Of a stretch of 64,000 bases of DNA, positions 16,804 to 23,950 are shown in pieces. The number at the start of each line of letters is the position of its first letter. The stretch's first letter is position 1. This DNA is from AC-37 sp036389835 (lineage in GTDB: Bacteria; Actinomycetota; Thermoleophilia; Solirubrobacterales; Thermoleophilaceae): assembly GCA_036389835.1 (NCBI GenBank), contig DASVWC010000028.1, positions 1 to 64,000 on the forward strand, given 5' to 3'. Position numbers and translations under genes: made by a program. The notes beneath the pieces were generated by a model. It saw only the letters and a program-made list of their open reading frames with translations. It did no database searches and was not told the DNA's origin.

Positions 16804-16979
16804 CCCTGGACCTCGCCGCCCATCGCCCACTCGCTCTTGGGCGAGTCGACGAAGCGGATCCAGACGTGGTCGCGCTCGGTCTTGCCGACGTCGACCATCA
16901 GGTCGGTCAGCTTCTCGGCCAGCTCCTTCTTCTGCTCGGCCGAGCGGCCCTCGTACCACTCGATCGTGACGATCGGCAT
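16800..16979 (-). CDS. 4-oxalocrotonate tautomerase-family enzyme
   Basis: 59-residue tautomerase subunit. After removal of Met the protein would begin with Pro (MPIVTIEWYEGRS), the catalytic base of this superfamily; EQKKELAEKLTDLM forms the first helix and WIRFVDSPKSEWAMGG the C-terminal strands. Family members work as hexamers on enol/keto substrates, usually in aromatic or xenobiotic catabolism; the substrate here is unknown. The start at 16979 is fixed by the MP motif, although the frame is open further upstream. It lies 14 bases after the thioredoxin stop and is probably co-transcribed with it. Confidence 0.85.
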   Translation of the reverse strand: MPIVTIEWYEGRSAEQKKELAEKLTDLMVDVGKTERDHVWIRFVDSPKSEWAMGGEVQG

Positions 16980-16993
16980 GGTGCGAGCCGCCG

Positions 16994-17326
16994 CTAGGCG
17001 GCGGAGAGGACCGGCTCGATCTCCTGCACGAGCCGCTTCTTCGGCATCGCGCCGATGATCTGGTGCGCGACCTCGCCGTTGCGGAAGAGGATCAGCGTGG
17101 GGATCGAGAGCACGTTGTAGCGCGCGGCCGTCTGCTGGTTGTCGTCGACGTTCAGCTTCACGATCCGCAGGTCGTCGCGCTCCTCGGTGATCTCCTCGAG
17201 GGCCGGCGCGATCACGCGGCACGGCCCGCACCACGGCGCCCAGAAGTCGACCAGCACGGGCTCGGTGGACTCGAGTACCTCGGCCTGGAAGTTCGAATCG
17301 GTGACTTCGGTTATGGCTCCTGCCAT
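16994..17326 (-). CDS. trxA: Thioredoxin
   Basis: 110-residue cytosolic thiol-disulfide oxidoreductase. The redox site WCGPC (Cys 33 and Cys 36) and the cis-Pro loop IPTLILFRNGE are canonical, and the length is normal. The start is placed at the ATG 17326 (MAGAITEVTD), preceded by AGGAGA on the minus strand; an upstream in-frame extension of 26 residues is not thioredoxin-like. A TATACT -10 candidate lies about 38 bases upstream. The tautomerase gene follows directly. Confidence 0.96.
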   Translation of the reverse strand: MAGAITEVTDSNFQAEVLESTEPVLVDFWAPWCGPCRVIAPALEEITEERDDLRIVKLNVDDNQQTAARYNVLSIPTLILFRNGEVAHQIIGAMPKKRLVQEIEPVLSAA

Positions 17327-17363
17327 CGGTGCTCTCCTGGTCTCGTCGGGTGGTGCTTCAAAA

Positions 17364-17392
17364 AGTATAGTGACCCCGCCCACGGCCGTGGG
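17364..17392 (-). promoter_or_regulatory. Candidate thioredoxin promoter with palindromic element
   Basis: On the minus strand TATACT (17364-17369) sits about 38 bases before the trxA ATG in a short AT-rich patch unusual for this DNA. A 14-bp perfect palindrome CCCACGGCCGTGGG lies at 17379-17392, overlapping the spacer and -35 zone, a typical operator position. No good -35 hexamer is visible. The regulator is unknown. Confidence 0.45.
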
Positions 17393-17448
17393 TCGGACCC
17401 ACACCCGCCCACCGGCGCGCGGCGAAGCCTCGCAGCCCGGAGCAGCTT

Positions 17449-17540
17449 ACGCGGCGGCGCGGGGGCGCGGCCCGGCGGACTCACGCGGCGGCGCGGGGCG
17501 CGGGGGCGCGGCCCGGCGGACTCACGCGGCGGCGCGGGGG
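17449..17540. repeat. Imperfect GC-rich direct repeats covering the 3' end of the glycosyltransferase gene
   Basis: The 16-mer ACGCGGCGGCGCGGGG occurs three times, beginning at 17449, 17483 and 17524, so the spacings are 34 and 41 bases. The copies include GGCGCGGCCCGGCGGACTC between them. The last copy encodes the final residues (RPRAAA) and stop of the mannosyltransferase gene. The arrangement looks like tandem duplication of the gene's 3' end by slippage. Confidence 0.7.
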
Positions 17541-18265
17541 CGCGGCCTGCGCCGCAGCCGGGCGCGCAGCGCCGGCACCTTGCGCACCGCCTCCAGGGCG
17601 ATCGCGCGGTCCATCTTCGACGCGCCGGCGCGGCGCTCGTGGAACATGATCGGGATCTCCTTCACGCGGAAGCCGGCCCGCAGCGTCCTGTAGGTCATCT
17701 CGATCTGGAAGCCGTAGCCGTCGGCCTGCACGTCCGCGAGGTCGAGCGTCTCGAGCACCTGGCGCCGGAAGCACTTGAAGCCGCCGGTCAGGTCGCGCAC
17801 CGGCACGCCCAGCACCGTCCGCGCGTACCAGCACCCGCCGCGCGAGAGCACTCGCCGGTGCCACTCCCAGCCGATCACGCCGCCGCCGTCCACGTAGCGC
17901 GACCCGAGCACGAGGTCGGCGTCGCCGGCCGCCTCGATCAGGCGCGGCACGTCGGCCGGGTCGTGCGAGAAGTCCGCGTCCATCTCCATCACGAGCTCGG
18001 CGCCCTCGTCGAGCGCGCGGGCGAACCCCGCGAGGTAGGCGCGGCCCAGCCCCTCCTTGCCCGCCCGGTGCAGCACCTCGACGGCCCCGTTCTCGCGCGC
18101 GAGCCGGTCGGCGATCGCGCCGGTGCCGTCCGGCGAGGAGTCGTCGACCACCAGCAGCGTGTGCTCGGGCGCGGCCTCGGCGAGCCGCGGGAGCAGCGCT
18201 TGCACGATCGGCTCGATGTTCTCGGCCTCGTTGTAGGTCGGTAGGACAAGCCAGGTGCCGGACAC
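17522..18265 (-). CDS. Polyprenol-phosphate mannosyltransferase-like GT2 glycosyltransferase
   Basis: 247 residues of a single GT-A domain: LVLPTYNEAENI at the N-terminus, VVDDSSPDGTG for the nucleotide sugar, and the metal-binding DADFSHDP. SRYVDGGGV, the DLTGGFKC motif and DGYGFQIEMTYR follow, the pattern of dolichol/polyprenol phosphate mannosyl transferases (DPM1/Ppm1 class), which make the lipid-linked mannose donor used for protein and glycolipid mannosylation at the membrane. There is no fused acyltransferase domain or membrane anchor; the C-terminus is a short Arg-rich tail encoded in the tandem repeats. Divergent from polX. Confidence 0.88.
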   Translation of the reverse strand: MSGTWLVLPTYNEAENIEPIVQALLPRLAEAAPEHTLLVVDDSSPDGTGAIADRLARENGAVEVLHRAGKEGLGRAYLAGFARALDEGAELVMEMDADFSHDPADVPRLIEAAGDADLVLGSRYVDGGGVIGWEWHRRVLSRGGCWYARTVLGVPVRDLTGGFKCFRRQVLETLDLADVQADGYGFQIEMTYRTLRAGFRVKEIPIMFHERRAGASKMDRAIALEAVRKVPALRARLRRRPRPRAAA

Positions 18266-18285
18266 GCCCGTACCCTAGACCGGGC

Positions 18286-20037
18286 ATGCGGAACGCCGAG
18301 ATCGCCCTCCACTTCGACGAGCTCGCCGACCTCTACGAGCTCGACGGCGCGATCGTCCACCGGGTGCTCGCGTACCGCAACGCCGCGAAGGCGATCCGCG
18401 ACGCCCCCGCCTCGGTCGAGGAGATGACCCGGGCCGGCACCGTGACCGAGCTGCGCGGGATCGGCAAGACGATCGAGGAGAAGCTGAACGCGCTGCTCGA
18501 GACCGGCTCGATCCCGTCGGCGGCGAAGCTCAAGGCGAAGTACCCGCCGGGCCTCGTCGAGGTCACCCGCATCCCGGGGTTCGGCCCCAAGAAGGCTCGC
18601 AAGCTGTTCGACCAGCTCGGCGTCGCGTCGCTCGACGACCTGCGCGAGGCGGCCGAGCAGGAGAAGCTGCGCGACGTGCAGGGCTTCGGCCCGAAGGCGG
18701 AGGAGACCGTGCTGCTGGCCCTCGACGCGGGCGTGGACCTCCGCCCCAAGCCCCGCCTGCTGCTCTCGAAGGCCACCGAGGTCGCCGAGTCGCTCGCCGA
18801 GGCGCTGCGCGAGCACCCCGACGCCGAGCGCGTGGAGGTGGCCGGCAGCGCGCGCCGGCGCGTCGAGGCCTGCCGCGACCTCGACCTCGTGGCCGCGAGC
18901 GACCGGCCCGAGGCGGTCGCGGCGGCGTTCTCCAAGCTCCCCCTGATCGGCGAGGTGCAGTCGTCCGCCGCCGCGGGCGTGCGGGCGGTCACGCACAACG
19001 GGCTGAGCATCGACCTGCGCATCGTCGGCCCCGAGGCGTTCGGCAACCTCCTCCAGCACCTGACCGGCTCGAAGAAGCACAACGAGTCGCTGCGCACCGA
19101 GGCCGTCAAGCGCGGGCTGCACGTGAGCGAGTACGGGATCGCCGACGACTCGACCGGCACCACGCACGCGTGCGCGACCGAGGAGGAGGTCTACGAGCGG
19201 CTCGGCATGCAGTGGGTCCCGCCGGAGCTGCGCGAGGACCGCGGCGAGCTCCAGGCCGCCCGCGACGGGCGCCTCCCGGAGCTCCTCCGCATCGAGGACC
19301 TGCGCGGCGAGCTGCACTGCCACACGGTCGCCTCCGACGGGCGCAACACGATCGAGGAGATGGCCGAGGCCGCCCGCGAGCGCGGCTACGAGTACATCGC
19401 CTTCACCGACCACTCCGCCTCGCACGGCTTCGGCAACGACGTGCCGCCCGACGAGCTGCGCCGCCAGATCGAGCGGATCCGCGCGGCCGACGAGCGGATC
19501 GACGGCATCCGCCTGCTGGCCGGTTCCGAGGTGAACATCCACCCCGACGGCTCGCTCGACTACGAGGACGACCTGCTCGCGGAGCTCGACTGGGTCGTCG
19601 GCAGCCTCCACTCCGCCTTCCGGACGCCGGAGAAGGAGCAGACCGAGCGGATGATCCGCGCGATGGAGCACCCGCTCGTGGACGCCATCGGGCACCCCAC
19701 CGGCCGCCTCATCGAGCGGCGTGAGCCGTACCCGCTCGACGTGGACGCCGTGGCCGAGGCCGCCGCCCGTACCGGCACCTACCTCGAGATCAATGGCAAC
19801 CCCGACCGGCGCGACCTCGACGAGATCAACGCGCGCCGCGCGGTCGACCGCGGCGCGACTCTCGTGATCGACTCGGACGCCCACGGCCGCGAGACGCTCC
19901 GCAACATCCAGTACGGCGTGTTCACCGCGCGGCGCGCATGGCTCACCGCCGCGAACGTGGCCAACACGCTCCCCTGGGAGGAGCTGTCGGCGTCGCCTAA
20001 GCGCGCACGTCGTGCGGCGCCGGCTCGTTCTTCCTGA
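18286..20037 (+). CDS. polX: Family X DNA polymerase with PHP domain (PolX)
   Basis: 583-residue DNA repair polymerase/3'-5' exonuclease. N-terminal helix-hairpin-helix pieces (LRGIGKTIEEKL, IPGFGPKKARKLF, VQGFGPKAEE) are followed by the nucleotidyltransferase motif GSARRRVEACRDLDLV with its catalytic Asp pair and a third Asp in LSIDLRIV. The C-terminal PHP exonuclease starts near residue 342 (ELHCHTVASDG) with the metal ligands of AFTDHS, GSEVNI, GSLHSAF, GHPTGR and DSDAHG. All PHP ligands look intact. Functions in gap-filling base excision repair. Its last 41 bases overlap, tail to tail, the gene on the opposite strand. Confidence 0.96.
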   Translation: MRNAEIALHFDELADLYELDGAIVHRVLAYRNAAKAIRDAPASVEEMTRAGTVTELRGIGKTIEEKLNALLETGSIPSAAKLKAKYPPGLVEVTRIPGFGPKKARKLFDQLGVASLDDLREAAEQEKLRDVQGFGPKAEETVLLALDAGVDLRPKPRLLLSKATEVAESLAEALREHPDAERVEVAGSARRRVEACRDLDLVAASDRPEAVAAAFSKLPLIGEVQSSAAAGVRAVTHNGLSIDLRIVGPEAFGNLLQHLTGSKKHNESLRTEAVKRGLHVSEYGIADDSTGTTHACATEEEVYERLGMQWVPPELREDRGELQAARDGRLPELLRIEDLRGELHCHTVASDGRNTIEEMAEAARERGYEYIAFTDHSASHGFGNDVPPDELRRQIERIRAADERIDGIRLLAGSEVNIHPDGSLDYEDDLLAELDWVVGSLHSAFRTPEKEQTERMIRAMEHPLVDAIGHPTGRLIERREPYPLDVDAVAEAAARTGTYLEINGNPDRRDLDEINARRAVDRGATLVIDSDAHGRETLRNIQYGVFTARRAWLTAANVANTLPWEELSASPKRARRAAPARSS

Positions 20038-20524
20038 ACCCCGGCGTGCGCACGAGCTGGGTGGGCTTGAAGGGGGAGCTCGACTCGACCCAGAAGCGCA
20101 CCCCGTCGCGCTGCTCGACGGCCTCGACCGCGCGCGACTGGCGCCGCCAGGCCAGCGCGATCAGCAGCGCGTAGCCGGCCGCGATCGCCGGGACCTGCGG
20201 GATCAGGAACGCGACGGCGCCGGATGCGACGGTGACCAGCAGCAGCGCCCAGAGGCGGTTGAACACCACCGTTCCGGGCTGGAGCGGCGGCAGCGTCTGG
20301 GTCGCGCGCGCGCCGGCGAGCAGGCGCCCGATGCCGTCGGTCACGTCCGGGCGGCGGCCGAGCCAGAGCCCGGTCAGCGCGGCGGCCGTCCACCAGCCGA
20401 CCGCGACGTAGAGCAGCACGGTGTCCTCGTCCGCCTGGGCGCCCACGATGGCCACCACCGCGAGCGCCGTGGCCGCTCCGGCGCAGAGCAGCACCGTGGT
20501 GCGCAGGAAGTCGGCGAAGGCCAC
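19997..20524 (-). CDS. Small membrane protein, unknown function
   Basis: 175 residues from the GTG at 20524. Two hydrophobic hairpins are visible (TTVLLCAGAATALAVVAIVG with LLYVAVGWWTAAALTGLWLG, then WALLLVTVASGAVAFLIP with AIAAGYALLIALAW), so four membrane segments, and a polar C-terminal tail of about 45 residues. The start overlaps the otsB stop by one base (TAGTG), so translation is probably coupled to otsB. The C-terminal 41 bases run under the end of polX on the other strand. No family recognised. Confidence 0.7.
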   Translation of the reverse strand: MAFADFLRTTVLLCAGAATALAVVAIVGAQADEDTVLLYVAVGWWTAAALTGLWLGRRPDVTDGIGRLLAGARATQTLPPLQPGTVVFNRLWALLLVTVASGAVAFLIPQVPAIAAGYALLIALAWRRQSRAVEAVEQRDGVRFWVESSSPFKPTQLVRTPGFRKNEPAPHDVRA

Positions 20525-21357
20525 TAGGCGGCCGGCGGCGCGGCGCCGGGCTCGGCGAGCGCGGCCAGCACGTCGAGGAAGCCGCCGGGCCCCTCGACCA
20601 CGACGTCGGCGCGCTCGACGATCGCGGGCGGTCCCTCGTCGGACGCGACGCCCACGCGCACGGCGGCGTCGAGCTCGCCGCCGGCGACCAGCGAGTCGAG
20701 CGCGTCGAAGGCGTCGAGGTCGGTGGCGTCGTCGCCGCCGAACAGCGCCGTGCGCACGCCGCTGCGGCGCACCAGCTCGTGCACCGCGCGGCCCTTGCTG
20801 ATCGGGACCGGCGGGCGCACCTCGAGCACCTTGCGGCCCCAGTGGATCGCCAGCCCGGCCGTCTCCGCCTCGCCGGCGATCGCCTCGACGCGGGTGCGCG
20901 CCTCGTCCTCGTCGGGCGCGCCGCGCCAGTGGAAGGCCATGATCGCGCCCTTGTCCTCGATCCGCACGCGCAGGCGCCGCAGCTCGGGGTCGTCGCGCTC
21001 GGCCACGAAGCGGTGGATCGGCTCCGCCCAGGTCGCGAAGGCGGGGATCGCCTCGGCGCTGCGCTCGTCGGGCGCGAGGATCTCCGCCCCGTGCGCGCCC
21101 GCGTAGGCGATCCGCCCCACCCCGACGAGCCGGCGCGCGTCGGCCGCCGTCCGCCCCGAGATGCACGCGACGCAGCCGTAGCGGCTCGCCAGCGCGCCCA
21201 GCAGCCGGGCCGCGCGGTCGGGCACCTGCGCGTCGCCCGCGCGCTCCACGATCGGCGCGAGGGTCCCGTCCACGTCGCAGAGGACCGCGGCGCGATCGGG
21301 GGACTCGGTGAGCGGTTGAAGCGCCGCGGCGAGCGTCTCGGCCGTGGGGGCTGGCAC
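20524..21357 (-). CDS. otsB: Trehalose-6-phosphate phosphatase
   Basis: HAD-superfamily phosphatase that removes phosphate from trehalose-6-phosphate to give trehalose, a stress protectant. 277 residues, normal length. HAD motif I reads LCDVDGTLAPI (nucleophile and acid Asp), motif II CISGRT, motif III includes the Lys of ISKGRAV and motif IV is GGDDATDLDAF. The small cap carries GAHGAEI. No otsA is in the window. Downstream is the overlapping membrane-protein gene; upstream, a divergent transporter gene begins 20 bases away. Confidence 0.92.
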   Translation of the reverse strand: MPAPTAETLAAALQPLTESPDRAAVLCDVDGTLAPIVERAGDAQVPDRAARLLGALASRYGCVACISGRTAADARRLVGVGRIAYAGAHGAEILAPDERSAEAIPAFATWAEPIHRFVAERDDPELRRLRVRIEDKGAIMAFHWRGAPDEDEARTRVEAIAGEAETAGLAIHWGRKVLEVRPPVPISKGRAVHELVRRSGVRTALFGGDDATDLDAFDALDSLVAGGELDAAVRVGVASDEGPPAIVERADVVVEGPGGFLDVLAALAEPGAAPPAA

Positions 21358-21377
21358 GCGCCCTAGTATGCCCGCCC

Positions 21378-21737
21378 ATGTCCTCGCGGCTCCTCCGGCT
21401 GGCGGTGATCGGGAGCGTCGCGGGAGCGTTCAGCGGGCTGTTCGGCGTGGGCGGGGGGACGGTGATCGTGCCGCTGCTGATCCTCTGGTTCGGCTACGGC
21501 GAGCGCGAGGCGACCGGCACGTCGCTGTTCGCGATCGTCCTGATCGCGACGCTCGCGGCCGCGATCCAGGGCCTGCACGGGAACGTCGACCCGCTGCGCG
21601 CGGCGATCGTCGGGGTGCCCGCGCTCGGCGGCGTCGCCGCCGGCACCGCCCTCCAGCAGCGGGTCCCCGAGCGCGCGGTGGCGGCGGCGTTCGCCGTCCT
21701 GCTGGTCGTCTCGGCCGCGCTCCTGGTGGCGAGCTAG
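21378..21737 (+). CDS. TauE/SafE-family transporter, N-terminal half
   Basis: 119 residues with four membrane segments and the family's N-repeat signature AGAFSGLFGVGGGTVIVPLL. Normal TauE/SafE anion exporters are about 250 residues with two such repeats. Here the reading frame is cut by a single TAG, and the next gene begins at the following ATG in the same frame. Either two half-subunits assemble, or an ancestral full-length gene has acquired a nonsense codon that may be read through. Family members export sulfite, sulfoacetate or related sulfur anions. Confidence 0.85.
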   Translation: MSSRLLRLAVIGSVAGAFSGLFGVGGGTVIVPLLILWFGYGEREATGTSLFAIVLIATLAAAIQGLHGNVDPLRAAIVGVPALGGVAAGTALQQRVPERAVAAAFAVLLVVSAALLVAS

Positions 21738-22124
21738 ATGGACGCGGGGAGCATCGCCGCCGCGCTGGCGCTCGGCTTCGCCGCCGGGGTGACCGGGGGG
21801 ATGCTCGGCGTGGGCGGCGGGATCATCTTCGTGCCCACGCTCGTCTTCTTCCTCGACCAGAGCCAGCTCGACGCCCTCTCGACCTCGCTGCTGGCCATCG
21901 TCCCCGTCGCGATCCTCGGCGCCTGGCGCCAGCACGGGTACGGGAACCTGCGCGTTCGCGACGGGCTGATCGTGGCCGCGCTCGCCCCGCCCGGCGTCGT
22001 GCTGGGGACAACGCTGGCGAACGTGCTCTCCGAACGGGCGCTCGAGCTGTCGTTCGCCGGGCTCCAGCTCTTCTTCGCGGTCAACCTGGCCCGCAGGGCG
22101 CTGGGGCGCCCGGCTGATGCTTGA
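21738..22124 (+). CDS. TauE/SafE-family transporter, C-terminal half
   Basis: 128 residues, four membrane segments, with the second repeat signature AGVTGGMLGVGGGIIFVPTL. Its ATG immediately follows the TAG of the preceding gene and stays in the same frame; joined, the two would give a 248-residue protein, the normal family length. There is no separate ribosome-binding site, so translation should depend on the upstream half by re-initiation or readthrough. The conservation of both halves argues for function. Confidence 0.85.
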   Translation: MDAGSIAAALALGFAAGVTGGMLGVGGGIIFVPTLVFFLDQSQLDALSTSLLAIVPVAILGAWRQHGYGNLRVRDGLIVAALAPPGVVLGTTLANVLSERALELSFAGLQLFFAVNLARRALGRPADA

Positions 22125-22151
22125 GACGCGGTTCGGGTATACACAGGGTTG

Positions 22152-22556
22152 ATGGCGAGGAAGATCCTGGCACTCGTATCCGAGGCGATCGACGCGGAGG
22201 CGCTGCGCAGCGCCCTCGGCGGCGGCCTCCAGGACGCCGAGGTCCTCGTCGTCGCGCCCGCGCTCCAGAGCAGGCGCCGCTTCATCCTCGCCGACCCCGA
22301 CCCCGCCATCGAGCGGGCCGAGGCGGTCCAGACGGAGACGGTGGAACGGCTGGACGAGGAGGGCATCGACGCGGCCGGCGACACCGGGGAGTCGGATCCC
22401 CTGCTCGCGCTCCAGGATGCCCTGGCGACCTTCGAGGCCGACGAGATCGTGCTGTTCACGCACTCCGGCGGCCAGCGCAACTTCCTCGAGGAGGGCTTGG
22501 TGGAGGAGGCATCCGAGCGGTTCGCGCCGCCGGTACGCCATCTGATCGTCGAGTAG
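22152..22556 (+). CDS. Small alpha/beta protein, possibly universal-stress-like
   Basis: 134 residues. The N-terminal KILALVSEAIDAEALRSAL and the following strand AEVLVVAPAL, then a long acidic helix and a last strand/loop DEIVLFTHSGGQRNF with VRHLIVE, suggest a Rossmann-like fold related to universal stress proteins. The nucleotide loop G-x2-G-x9-G-S/T of ATP-binding members is not seen. I start it at the ATG 22152; a TTG directly before is also possible. It ends 13 bases before gpgS and likely shares its transcript. Confidence 0.65.
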   Translation: MARKILALVSEAIDAEALRSALGGGLQDAEVLVVAPALQSRRRFILADPDPAIERAEAVQTETVERLDEEGIDAAGDTGESDPLLALQDALATFEADEIVLFTHSGGQRNFLEEGLVEEASERFAPPVRHLIVE

Positions 22557-22569
22557 GTGGGGAGAGCAG

Positions 22570-23496
22570 GTGCGGTACGACGCGTGGCTGCGCGAGCGCA
22601 GCTTCCATCACAGGGAGTTCCCGGCCGATCGGCTCGCGGCCGAGCGGACGGCGAGCGTGTCGGTCTGCGTGCCGGCACGCGAGGAGGCGGCCACGATCGG
22701 CTCGATCGTGCACGACCTGGTCGAGCTGCGCGAGCGCGGGGTGATCGACCAGGTGGCGGTGCTCGACTGCAGCTCGCGCGACGGAACGGGCCGGATCGCC
22801 GCCGCCGAGGGCGCGGAGGTCTACGTGCAGTCGGACCTCCTCGGCGAGTACGGGCCGTGCCAGGGCAAGGGCGACGCGATGTGGCGCGGGCTGTCGGTGC
22901 TGCACGGCGACGTGATCGCCTTCGTCGACGCCGACTCCGAGGACTTCGGCCCGCACTTCGCGCTCGGCCTGCTCGGGCCGCTGCTGACGCACGACGGGAT
23001 CGAGTTCGTGAAGGGCTTCTACAGGCGCCCGTTCAAGTACGACAGCGTCCGCGCGCCGGAGGGCGGCGGGCGGGTGACCGAGCTCACCGCGCGCCCGCTG
23101 CTCAACCTGTTCTACCCCGAGCTGGCGGCGTTCGCCCAGCCGCTCGCCGGCGAGATCGCCGCGCGCCGGTCGCTGTTCGAGCGGCTGCCGTTCGCGACCG
23201 GCTACGCGGTCGAGATCGGCCAGCTCATCGACGCGTGGTACGCGGTCGGGCTCTGGTCGATGGCGCAGGTGGACCTCGACGTGCGCCAGAACCGCCACCA
23301 GGAGCTGCGCGACCTCGGCCCGATGGCCTACGCGGTGCTGCGCGCCGTCACCGAGCGCCTGGCCCGCGAGGGACGGCTCACCGCGGAGCAGCGCGACGCG
23401 TTCCTCGCCCCGGGGCCCGAGGGCCTCGAGGAGAGGACGGTCGCGCTCGTGGAGCGCCCGCCGATGGTCTCGCTGACGGCGGGCGCGTCCGCCTAG
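22570..23496 (+). CDS. gpgS: Glucosyl-3-phosphoglycerate synthase
   Basis: GT81 glycosyltransferase that joins glucose from a nucleotide donor to 3-phosphoglycerate, first step to glucosylglycerate and methylglucose lipopolysaccharide. 308 residues. Seen: SVCVPAREEAATIGSIV for the donor site, DCSSRDGTG, the metal-binding DADSEDF, FVKGFYRRPF, GGGRVTELTARPLLNLFYPEL, and GYAVEIGQLIDAWY, all typical of actinobacterial GpgS. GTG start with GGGGAGAG 3-10 bases upstream. Its stop overlaps the stop of the small convergent gene at 23493. Confidence 0.94.
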   Translation: MRYDAWLRERSFHHREFPADRLAAERTASVSVCVPAREEAATIGSIVHDLVELRERGVIDQVAVLDCSSRDGTGRIAAAEGAEVYVQSDLLGEYGPCQGKGDAMWRGLSVLHGDVIAFVDADSEDFGPHFALGLLGPLLTHDGIEFVKGFYRRPFKYDSVRAPEGGGRVTELTARPLLNLFYPELAAFAQPLAGEIAARRSLFERLPFATGYAVEIGQLIDAWYAVGLWSMAQVDLDVRQNRHQELRDLGPMAYAVLRAVTERLAREGRLTAEQRDAFLAPGPEGLEERTVALVERPPMVSLTAGASA

Positions 23497-23645
23497 TTGC
23501 CGGAGACGCGGTCGATGTTCTCCCGGCCCTTCTCCACCGCCTCCTGATCGACCTCCGGGTTCGCGGGCGGCGCCGTCGCGTCCTTGGTCTCCTCGCGGGG
23601 CGACGTGCTGGACTGCTGCTGGTTCTGCGTCTCGTCGTTGGTCAT
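23493..23645 (-). CDS. Small disordered acidic protein
   Basis: 50 residues from the ATG at 23645: Gln-, Asn-, Glu-, Pro- and Ser-rich with no hydrophobic core, ending QEAVEKGRENIDRVSGN. It resembles short stress- or desiccation-type hydrophilic proteins but has no clear family motif. It is convergent with gpgS, the two stops overlapping by two bases. Supported by composition and a clean start more than by homology. Confidence 0.5.
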   Translation of the reverse strand: MTNDETQNQQQSSTSPREETKDATAPPANPEVDQEAVEKGRENIDRVSGN

Positions 23646-23950
23646 GGGTCTCGCGTACCCGGTGGGCCGAGGCGTAAGCCGCTCAGGCACGACGAGTTGG
23701 CGCTTACAGGGGGAGCGGGCTGCCGCGTTCGAGCTGATCGCAGCGCGCCGCGCGGGCGCTGCTGCGCGAGCCCCACGTGGGCCGGACGCGCCGATCGTGC
23801 TCGGTGGATGGGCGGCACACGCTTGTGGGTCGAGTGGGGTCAAGGAGCCAGCGCAGCTATCACCAGCTTGAGGGTGGCGAGAATCTGCGCGCTGTATATA
23901 GGTTGAGCAGCAGCGAGCAAGAGGGGCCTTCGAGCACTGGATGACCACCC
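23646..23950. other. Gene-free junction upstream of the helicase island
   Basis: 305 bases with no convincing gene. It marks the left edge of the less GC-rich island. A TATATA box lies at 23895-23900, preceded by TTGAGG at 23868-23873, but the 21-base spacing is long for a sigma-70 promoter; it sits about 50 bases before the helicase start and is the best promoter candidate. No tRNA, integrase or flanking direct repeat marking an attachment site was found here or at the right edge. Confidence 0.45.

Noticed and set aside
17449..17540. Possible CRISPR array
   Set aside because: Only three units, uneven spacing, repeats continuing into coding sequence and no cas genes.
23646..23950. tRNA or attachment site bordering the helicase island
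   Set aside because: No tRNA fold and no matching direct repeat found at the two island edges; no integrase nearby.
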